Of a stretch of DNA of 64,000 nucleotides, positions 9,376 through 16,259 are shown piece after piece. Location: assembly GCA_963666875.2 (NCBI GenBank), contig CAXXPU010000002.1, positions 1-64,000 of the forward strand, in the 5' to 3' direction. A program made the position numbers and the translations under genes. The notes below the pieces were generated by a model. It was given only the letters and a program-made list of their open reading frames with translations, made no database searches and was not told the DNA's origin. Position 1 is the first letter of the stretch, and each line of letters starts with the position of its first letter. Source of the stretch: G963662655 sp963666875 (lineage in GTDB: Bacteria > Cloacimonadota > Cloacimonadia > Cloacimonadales > JAIOQZ01).

Positions 9376-9427
9376 AGAAATTTTTTACCTGAATAGTGAT
9401 GTAATGGTCAATGGATGATGAAGAAAC

Positions 9428-9474
9428 CGCCCGGAGACCAGCGCCTTCTGTAGGCGCCGACCTCCGGGCGGCGT
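9428..9474 (-). terminator. GC-rich hairpin downstream of the C25 protease gene
   Basis: Perfect 10-base arms (CCGCCCGGAG and CTCCGGGCGG) enclose a loop that itself contains GCGCC/GGCGC. It lies about 45 bases past the protease stop codon and between two minus-strand units. There is no long T run, so termination strength is uncertain. Its right half is a diverged copy of the GCGCTCGACCTCCGGGCG repeat found elsewhere in the window. Confidence 0.5.
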
Positions 9475-9517
9475 TCTCTATGCTTTGTACTGACTCCAGT
9501 CCCCTGGCTTCAGACTC

Positions 9518-12500
9518 CTATTTCAGAAGAAGCATTTTCTTGTTGCAGGTCTTGCTGGCGGTAGAGAGACGATAGAAGTAGATACCGGATGCAACCGGGT
9601 TACCGTTTTCGCTTGTTCCGTGCCAGGTAAGGTTATGTTCACCTGCTGTCATTCTCTCATTGGCGATGGTCTTGACCAGCTGTCCCTTGATGTTGTAGAT
9701 TTTGAGGGACACAGGCAGCTTGCTATCGCTATCGGAGATGGTGAACGCGAAGGTCGTTTCCGGGTTGAACGGGTTGGGATAGTTACCGACAAGGTTGGTA
9801 ACCGCATCCGGAACCGTCTCGGGATCTGTTGCCACGATGGTCTGGGTGCAGGCGGTGCGACCGATATCTCCGTAAAGGAAAGGCCATCCGCTGAGTAAAC
9901 CGCTGTTGTTTTTGAGATCCCAGATCGAAACGCCGGTGTTGGTTCCTGCCGCGAGTTCGGCCGAAGCATTTCCGTCGATGTTGCATAGGCTGACAGAGCT
10001 CTGAGTCGGGATACCGTATCCGATGGGGAAGTTAAGCAGATTCTCGCCGGAAGCGTTCAGACCGTGAATGGTGCCTTCCGAATTGATCACGACGATATCC
10101 ATGATCTGGTCGCCATCGAGATCACCCGCGACCGGAGCGCCATCGATACCGGCGCCAAGGTCGATCGGCCAACCCTCGAATATCGTACCGTCGTCTTCCA
10201 TGATATAGGTCTCGCCGTTTTCGAGCGAGAAGGCGAGTTCGTAGTCGTTATCGTTGTTGAAGTCGGCAGCGATAGCGGACTTGGATATCTTCGCCGGAAG
10301 GGTGATATCCTGGATCATGGTATCGTTCTCGACGATATAGAGGTGGAAGTTGCTGCTGCTGACAGCAACTCTTCCGTTGCCGTAGATGATCGGGGTATTC
10401 GTGATCTGACCGCCGAGGGTAACGGAGCGATAGGTTCCGTCCGCTTCGATGATGTAGAGATTGCCATCGAAACATCCCACAGCGAGTTCTTTATCGCCAT
10501 CGCTATCGACATCGCCAACAGCAATGCCGCCCAGAACGCGATTCGGAAGCGTTACGGGGAAGTTATCGATCGCATTACCGTTTCCGTCGATCGCATAGAC
10601 GTTGTTGTTCATATTACCGAAGATGACTTCTTCTTTCGAGTCACCGGCGAAATCGGCGATCGCCGGAGTGCCCATGAAGAGCTGATCGACCTCTCCCTGA
10701 TACAGGATCGAGCCGTCGTTATCGACAATCGTCACCTTGCGGTCATAAGAAAGCGCGGCGATCTCGAGCTGCGCGTCGTCGTCCAGATTACCCATCGCGA
10801 GGCTTGTACGAATGTTCGAATTAGTCGCGACAGGGAAACCGGAGACGTTGCTGCCATACGTGTTGAGTGCGAAGATGTTACCGTTCGTATCGGCGGAGAT
10901 GATCTCCTCGTTGCCATCATTGTTCATATCGACGATAATCGGTGAAGAATAGACCGATGAATCGGTTGTGTAGGGGAAGTTGGGGTAGTAAAGCAATGTG
11001 GTTGCCAGCAACGTGTATTGCTTCACGAAATAGGTGTCGGTTCCTTGATTCGCCATCAGCTCCACCTTGAATTCGTTTTCGCCGGTGGGGCAGTCTTCCG
11101 AAAGCTGGATGATGAACGGATCGTCGTAGTTATCGGACGTCGAACCAGCCGAGAGGGTACCGAAATCGCGATATCCGTCGATGATTTCGATGTACGGGCT
11201 GTTGGACACGAGCGTTGCGTTGGAGTTCTGCGCAATACCGGTTCCGGGGTTGTTGATCAGCATGAGGACAACCTGAGCCTGTTCGCCGGGGTTGAGGACG
11301 CCGTCACCATCTCCACCGTATTCGGAGACCTGCTGGTAGAAAATATCCAGATCGGGCATGTTTCCTTCGCCGTTGTAGATCGCGACTTCCGGATCGCCGA
11401 AGAGGACCATTTCGTAATAGACCCAGCGGTAGGTTCCGCTACCGGAGTTCACGTACGCGACAAGGAGCTCTTTCGAATTGGTGAGTGCAACCGCCATCTC
11501 GCGGATATCGTAGTAGAAGAGAGACATGAAGTACTTCTTGTCGAACTGCTGGGATGCGCCGTTGGTGCTGCCGTTCGCGTACCAGCCGTAACGGGTGTTG
11601 CCGACAAACGCGAACCAGCCGTGATCGTCGAACAGCATGTGCTCGCCAATACACTCGACATCGCCACTGGTTTGCTGGTCGAAAGCCAGCGCATAGCAAC
11701 CCTGCGAATAGACGAAGGGGTACTCGGTGTTGCTGAGGTTCTGGATCATCGCGGGGGTCATGCTCATCGCGTAGTTGTAATCGCAATGTCCCATGTGATT
11801 CATCAGTCCGGCCTGATCTTCGTTGATGTGATCAATCAGGTCGCTCGTGTTGAAGGTTCCGTCTCTTTCATAGAAAGTCGTGATATTGTAGTAACTCGGC
11901 AGCATCTGCTGGCTGGCGGCAATTTCGTCTTTGTAATCGGCGCCGTAGGTCGGAACATCGTCAAGCTGCTCGCCCACAAGGGTGCATTTATCGATCGAAG
12001 CAGCCGGGTAATCGACATACTGGATTGTCTTGAAGATCATATTTTCGAAATCTTCCATGGTATCACCGGGATAGCGGCCTACATGGACTTCTGCGTAAAG
12101 ATCGACACCATCCGTCGTTTCGCCGAAAATCGCATCGTTATCAGCGTTCCAGGATCCATCGAGGCAGCCGTAGTACATGTCGCAGGGGATGTTGTTGTCG
12201 GTCTCGTTGACATGACCCCAGACGCCACGGACAGGGATGATTTCGTCGTCGCCTGCAAGCAGGACGTATTCGAGAGGATAGGAAGTACTTGCCCAGGTTT
12301 CGTAGGCGTCGGTGATGAATTCGCGAAGCTTGCCGGTCTGTGTACCGGTATATTCGGTGTAGATATCGGTGATACTGAAGACACCCGCATGCACACCATG
12401 CTCTTCCTTCCATTCGGCATATTCCTCGAAGAGCTCGACATAGTCTGCGCCGCAGACAATGATAAACTGGTACGGATCGTTGACATCGACCAGGTTGCGG

Positions 12501-13132
12501 TTCAGTTGCGGGGTGTTCTCATTGGGATAGCTCTGTGCAAGCTGCGGATTCACGGTCAGTACGTTCAGCCGTTCCATGATGCTTTCGGATTTACAGATCT
12601 TGCGGTTCTGCTCTTCGCGGACGGTTGTATTGGGCTTCGCGTCGATGTGAATATCGATATCGCTGTAGTAGCCCAGGGTTCCCGATGCGGGCATATATTT
12701 GTACGGATAGACGTTGATCACGGCGATATCCATACCGGCAAGACGTTGTACTGTCACCAGTTCGTAGTTTTTCGAGGGATACGCTTCGTCCGAGCTGTAG
12801 ATAGCCTGGTTGCGCGGTGTATCGAATACGGGAGCGCCAGTGTGCGAAGGCGCCTGGTTGTGCGGGATTTGCCATTCACCGCTGAGTTCGGTGTAGTTTG
12901 ACAGCTCGACAACGATGTCATCGACCGATGTTCCGTATGGAATCACCAGGTTGTAGCTCTCGAACGGAAGCATCGGCTCTCCGGTCTCCGCCATGATGAA
13001 GTTGGCGTCAGGCGCGGGATTTCCGCTTCTGTTGATGGGTGGGGTATTGACCGTCGCGCTGAAATCGACCGTTTCGGCCATCAGCGTCGCGAGCGTCAAT
13101 ACCAGTACGATTGTAAGTAGCAGGTTACGCAT
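9518..13132 (-). CDS. Secreted gingipain-like C25 protease with beta-propeller repeats and FlgD-like C-terminal sorting domain
   Basis: A 1204-residue exported protein. Residues 1-19 are a signal peptide. About 20-200 resemble the C25 propeptide, and about 215-590 the gingipain-type caspase-fold catalytic domain. The likely catalytic His449 lies in NHMGHCDYNY and Cys479 in VYSQGCYALAF, 30 residues apart as in gingipains. Residues about 600-720 form an Ig-like/adhesin stretch. About 750-1090 carry repeated aspartate-rich VCBS/FG-GAP-like blades (DMNNDGNEE, DVDSDGDKEL, DLDGDQIMD), probably a calcium-binding beta-propeller. The end is a FlgD-like domain with NYPNPFNPETTF and a KMLLLK tail, the C-terminal type used for type IX-like secretion and surface anchoring. 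Role: extracellular protein degradation. It is monocistronic, with a hairpin downstream. Confidence 0.88.
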   Translation of the reverse strand: MRNLLLTIVLVLTLATLMAETVDFSATVNTPPINRSGNPAPDANFIMAETGEPMLPFESYNLVIPYGTSVDDIVVELSNYTELSGEWQIPHNQAPSHTGAPVFDTPRNQAIYSSDEAYPSKNYELVTVQRLAGMDIAVINVYPYKYMPASGTLGYYSDIDIHIDAKPNTTVREEQNRKICKSESIMERLNVLTVNPQLAQSYPNENTPQLNRNLVDVNDPYQFIIVCGADYVELFEEYAEWKEEHGVHAGVFSITDIYTEYTGTQTGKLREFITDAYETWASTSYPLEYVLLAGDDEIIPVRGVWGHVNETDNNIPCDMYYGCLDGSWNADNDAIFGETTDGVDLYAEVHVGRYPGDTMEDFENMIFKTIQYVDYPAASIDKCTLVGEQLDDVPTYGADYKDEIAASQQMLPSYYNITTFYERDGTFNTSDLIDHINEDQAGLMNHMGHCDYNYAMSMTPAMIQNLSNTEYPFVYSQGCYALAFDQQTSGDVECIGEHMLFDDHGWFAFVGNTRYGWYANGSTNGASQQFDKKYFMSLFYYDIREMAVALTNSKELLVAYVNSGSGTYRWVYYEMVLFGDPEVAIYNGEGNMPDLDIFYQQVSEYGGDGDGVLNPGEQAQVVLMLINNPGTGIAQNSNATLVSNSPYIEIIDGYRDFGTLSAGSTSDNYDDPFIIQLSEDCPTGENEFKVELMANQGTDTYFVKQYTLLATTLLYYPNFPYTTDSSVYSSPIIVDMNNDGNEEIISADTNGNIFALNTYGSNVSGFPVATNSNIRTSLAMGNLDDDAQLEIAALSYDRKVTIVDNDGSILYQGEVDQLFMGTPAIADFAGDSKEEVIFGNMNNNVYAIDGNGNAIDNFPVTLPNRVLGGIAVGDVDSDGDKELAVGCFDGNLYIIEADGTYRSVTLGGQITNTPIIYGNGRVAVSSSNFHLYIVENDTMIQDITLPAKISKSAIAADFNNDNDYELAFSLENGETYIMEDDGTIFEGWPIDLGAGIDGAPVAGDLDGDQIMDIVVINSEGTIHGLNASGENLLNFPIGYGIPTQSSVSLCNIDGNASAELAAGTNTGVSIWDLKNNSGLLSGWPFLYGDIGRTACTQTIVATDPETVPDAVTNLVGNYPNPFNPETTFAFTISDSDSKLPVSLKIYNIKGQLVKTIANERMTAGEHNLTWHGTSENGNPVASGIYFYRLSTASKTCNKKMLLLK

Positions 13133-13177
13133 GTGCTTGTCTCCTTGTTATTCTTTCTGTTCGTCTGTATTTTTAAA

Positions 13178-13981
13178 CTATTTCGTTCGATACATTTCCG
13201 GACGCCTGTCATCCAGCAGATGATTTCTTCCGGTGATCATTTTGTTATGGGCCTTTTCCGGATCGATGACACGTACTACCAACTCTTCGTCCTGCTCGGC
13301 TGCGCGGTAGAGCAATTCGCCCCGATTCGAGACGATCTGACTCTGGCCGGTAAAATTCAACGATGCTCCGTTATGCTCCTCCTTGCCGAAACGATTCGCA
13401 GTGATGGCAAAAACTCCGTTCTCCAATGTCCTCGTCAGCATCGCTCGCTGGCACCACGGCAAAACCAGGTTGACCGAATGGCAGAGTATTTGAGCTCCGT
13501 CCATCGCAAGCGACCGCGCCGATTCGGGAAATATCCAGTCGAAGCAGATCATCAAGCCGACTTTCACGCCGCCTTTCGCTTCATACACGGGAAATCCAAG
13601 GTCTCCGGAATCGAACACCCTTTTCTCATCATCGAACAGGTGTACTTTACGATAAACCCGGATGTTACCGTCGGGATTCACCAGCATGGACGCGTTGAAA
13701 ATCCGGTCTCCGGCCTTTTCGGCAAATCCCATGACGTAGCTGGTGTTCCGCTTCTTCGCGAGTCTTATCAAGAGGGTGGCAGAGGGTCCATTATCGGCGG
13801 GTTCGGCAAGATTCAATAGTTCCAGGCGATCCTTGAACAGATAGCCTGTAACCGCAAGCTCGGGTAACACGATCAGATCGGCTTCCGGTGCATCGAGAAG
13901 GCGCTTCTCTATCGTGCATATATTCGTATCCGGTTCCAGATGCTCCGGTTTGAACTGCAAGAATCCTACCCGGTATTCCAA
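13178..13981 (-). CDS. Carbon-nitrogen hydrolase (nitrilase superfamily)
   Basis: A 267-residue amidase-type enzyme with the full catalytic triad: E41 in LPELAVTGY, K112 in YRKVHLF and C146 in ICFDWIFPE. The start is a TTG at 13981 with GGAGG six bases upstream. Such stand-alone nitrilases hydrolyse C-N bonds of small amides (omega-amidase, N-carbamoyl or polyamine-derived amides); the substrate cannot be told from motifs. It lies about 45 bases upstream of the C25 protease gene on the same strand but is unlikely to be functionally tied to it. Confidence 0.85.
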   Translation of the reverse strand: MEYRVGFLQFKPEHLEPDTNICTIEKRLLDAPEADLIVLPELAVTGYLFKDRLELLNLAEPADNGPSATLLIRLAKKRNTSYVMGFAEKAGDRIFNASMLVNPDGNIRVYRKVHLFDDEKRVFDSGDLGFPVYEAKGGVKVGLMICFDWIFPESARSLAMDGAQILCHSVNLVLPWCQRAMLTRTLENGVFAITANRFGKEEHNGASLNFTGQSQIVSNRGELLYRAAEQDEELVVRVIDPEKAHNKMITGRNHLLDDRRPEMYRTK

Positions 13982-14166
13982 CTCTTCCTCCGTCTCTCTC
14001 TCAATATCCCCGAAACCGGGCCGTATTTATCCCGTATAAATAGTATAATGCAAAACGCGTTCCGTTGCATATTGCAATTCGATAATTTTCCGCCCAAATC
14101 CATGTTATCCCATTTACAATACATTTTATAAAGAATGTTTGAGATGGTTGATCGTGTCAATCATTT

Positions 14167-14811
14167 TTATTGATCGTCCGAATCCGGACAAGTAATGGCT
14201 CCCGACTGACGCAGTTCGTTCAGCAGTGCCGTGAGAGGTAAACTGTCCTTTTCTTCCACCTCGACCACCAGCGTCACGTGGTCGGTATAGGTCGCCTCGG
14301 CAACGGTTCCGTTCAGGCTTGTGATCTTGTGCTTCAACGATTCCGCGAAGCCGTAATCCACCTCGACGGTTAACCGCTTCAGATGCACGATTTTCTTGAG
14401 CGCCTCGACCTGAATACATTCTTCCACCGCCTGCCCGTATGCTTCGATCAGACCACGGATTCCCAGCTTGATCCCACCGAAATAGCGGGTAACCACCGCC
14501 GCGATATTGGTCAGGTCGTGCCGTTTCAGCGCGTTGAGCATCGGCTTTCCAGCGGTGCCGGACGGTTCGCCGGCATCGGAGGCGTGGAAGATTTCTCCCC
14601 TGTCGCCCAGAACGTATGCCCAGCAGTTGTGGTTCGCCTGCTTGTGCAGCGCCGAGATCTCGGAGATGAACGCCTTGGCGTCTTCCATCGTAGTCACATG
14701 GCGCATCGCGGTGATAAATCTGGAGCGTTGAATCTTGATCTCGTGTGATCGATCTTCATCGACCGTGAAGTAATACTCCGGCATATCAGGTAACTGTCCG
14801 TACGAATTCAT
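14167..14811 (-). CDS. yigZ: YigZ/IMPACT family protein (UPF0029)
   Basis: A 214-residue protein with the IMPACT N-terminal domain. The hallmark segment is ASDAGEPSGTAGKPML followed by VVTRYFGGIKLGIRGLIEAY, and a second small ferredoxin-like domain comes after it. The family is nearly universal and linked to translation or stress control (eukaryotic IMPACT inhibits GCN2), with an unsettled bacterial role. The ATG overlaps the 3' end of the nitroreductase gene by 26 bases, so the two are co-transcribed. Confidence 0.9.
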   Translation of the reverse strand: MNSYGQLPDMPEYYFTVDEDRSHEIKIQRSRFITAMRHVTTMEDAKAFISEISALHKQANHNCWAYVLGDRGEIFHASDAGEPSGTAGKPMLNALKRHDLTNIAAVVTRYFGGIKLGIRGLIEAYGQAVEECIQVEALKKIVHLKRLTVEVDYGFAESLKHKITSLNGTVAEATYTDHVTLVVEVEEKDSLPLTALLNELRQSGAITCPDSDDQ

Positions 14812-15298
14812 CAGCCGGTCGTCTTTCGGGGAGCGGTTTCTCTTCGCTCGGGAATCCGATCGGTGTCACGGTGGCGACGAAGTGATTTTGCGGAATGCCG
14901 AGAAGCGATTTCACGGACTCCCGATCCATATCCGCGATCCAGCAGGTACCCAGCCCATTCTGCCGGGCGCACAGAAGCAGGTAGGTCGCGGCGATAAACC
15001 CATCTTCCACAACGCGACTCGTCTTTTCCGATTCGACGCATACGGCAATCGCCAGCGGCGCTTTTCCGATTGGAGCGGATGCCCCGGGACGCGTTTCGGC
15101 CAGTGCAGTAATGATCTCTTTGTTGCGGATTACGATGTAGTAGTAGGCCTGGGTATTCCGTGCGGTCGGGGAATAACGGCATAGCTCGAACACGCGATCG
15201 AGAAGCTCCCCCGACGGGATTTCATCGGTGTAATCGCGAATGCTTCGCCGCTCCCGAAGCAGCCTCTCGCCATCGATCACGATTTCATTACCTGACAT
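14786..15298 (-). CDS. Nitroreductase-family flavoprotein
   Basis: A 170-residue FMN-dependent oxidoreductase. The start at 15298 (MSGNEIV) is chosen because GGAGGA precedes it by a few bases, whereas the longer reading has none. Family motifs are LLRERRSIRDYTDE at the N-terminus (FMN phosphate contacts), SPTARNTQAYYY, and the C-terminal GTCWIADM and GFPSEEKPLPERRP. No cysteine clusters are present, so this is the plain nitroreductase and not a ferredoxin fusion. Physiological substrate unknown. It forms an operon with yigZ. Confidence 0.85.
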   Translation of the reverse strand: MSGNEIVIDGERLLRERRSIRDYTDEIPSGELLDRVFELCRYSPTARNTQAYYYIVIRNKEIITALAETRPGASAPIGKAPLAIAVCVESEKTSRVVEDGFIAATYLLLCARQNGLGTCWIADMDRESVKSLLGIPQNHFVATVTPIGFPSEEKPLPERRPADEFVRTVT

Positions 15299-15370
15299 AC
15301 TTCCTCCATTTTCGTCATCATTCATCGAACCGATATTCTGTCAAGCGAGAGAGCAGGATAATAAAATGCT

Positions 15371-15430
15371 CAGCCGGAGGTCGAGCGCTACGAGGAAGCA
15401 GAGATGCCGAGTTGGAACTCGGCGGTTCAG
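15371..15430. repeat. Intergenic repeat block: copies of two short dispersed palindromic families
   Basis: The first part (15374-15391) is the reverse complement of the GCGCTCGACCTCCGG family also seen at 9451, 19051, 22234 and 33801. The second part (15404-15430) is GCCGAGTTGGAACTCGGCGG, an imperfect palindrome also found near 33731 and 53719. The block sits between the divergent nitroreductase and ispD genes. Confidence 0.7.
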
Positions 15431-15548
15431 AGGGGGACACCGGGCGTTATACGTGCCGACAGTTCTCCAGAAGTTTCATCCCGCTTTTTCTTGACATTTT
15501 CAGGCGATTTCGAGGCTGTTAAATTGGAAAGGAATATAAGGATACAAT

Positions 15549-16259
15549 ATGGATAAGAATACTGCGATCATCGTTGCCGGTGGCATGGGGAAACGGCTTC
15601 CGGGAACCAGGAAGAAACAATTCATTCAAATCGCCGGAATCCCGATCCTGATCCACGCGATCAATCCCTTCATCGTCAGCCAGGCGATTCATCATCTGGT
15701 GATCGTACTCCCAAAGGATGAAATCGAGACTGGCCGAAACCTGATCAAGAGCGCGTACACGGCGGATCTGCACAAGGAAATCACGTTCGTGACCGGTGGA
15801 AAAAGCCGCCAGGAATCGGTGTACTACGGTCTTCAGTCCTGCCCGGAAGATACACGATTCGTTTTTATCCACGACGGCGTTCGCCCATTCGCGGACAAGT
15901 TGTTGATCTCGAAACTGCTCAAAGCTGCAAAAGAGCACGGCGCAGCAATCCCCGTGACGCAGGTTCGCTATACGCTGAAGGAAGTTGAAAACGGAATGGT
16001 CACGCGCACCATACCGCGGCAGAAGATCTCTGAGGCACACACGCCGCAGGTATTCGATTTTTCCGTGATCTTCGATTTTCACCGGAAGCTCCACGACTCG
16101 CACGAAGAATTCACCGACGACGCTGCGATCTTCGAGCACTTCGAAAAGCCCGTCGCGACGGTACCGTGCGACATTACGAACATCAAGATCACCTGCCCGA
16201 CCGATCTGATACTCGCTGAAAAAATCTATGATATAATATATGATAAGGAGAATTCATGA
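15549..16259 (+). CDS. ispD: 2-C-methyl-D-erythritol 4-phosphate cytidylyltransferase
   Basis: IspD transfers CMP to MEP in the non-mevalonate isoprenoid pathway. The nucleotide-binding start IIVAGGMGKRLPGTRKKQFI holds the conserved Gly-rich loop with Arg and Lys. GGKSRQESVYYGL, FIHDGVRPF and EAHTPQVF follow, and the C-terminal SDATNIKIT-type motif is present as CDITNIKITCPTDL. Its 236 residues match the family norm. AAGGAT lies just upstream of the ATG, and a TTGACA hexamer at 15491-15496 may be its -35. The stop overlaps the next ATG by ATGA, coupling it to the GlmS-like gene. No ispF is adjacent. Confidence 0.93.
   Translation: MDKNTAIIVAGGMGKRLPGTRKKQFIQIAGIPILIHAINPFIVSQAIHHLVIVLPKDEIETGRNLIKSAYTADLHKEITFVTGGKSRQESVYYGLQSCPEDTRFVFIHDGVRPFADKLLISKLLKAAKEHGAAIPVTQVRYTLKEVENGMVTRTIPRQKISEAHTPQVFDFSVIFDFHRKLHDSHEEFTDDAAIFEHFEKPVATVPCDITNIKITCPTDLILAEKIYDIIYDKENS

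Noticed and set aside
11018..12901. 627-codon open frame antisense to the C25 protease gene
   Set aside because: Composition-driven shadow of a large real gene with signal peptide, catalytic residues and sorting domain on the other strand.
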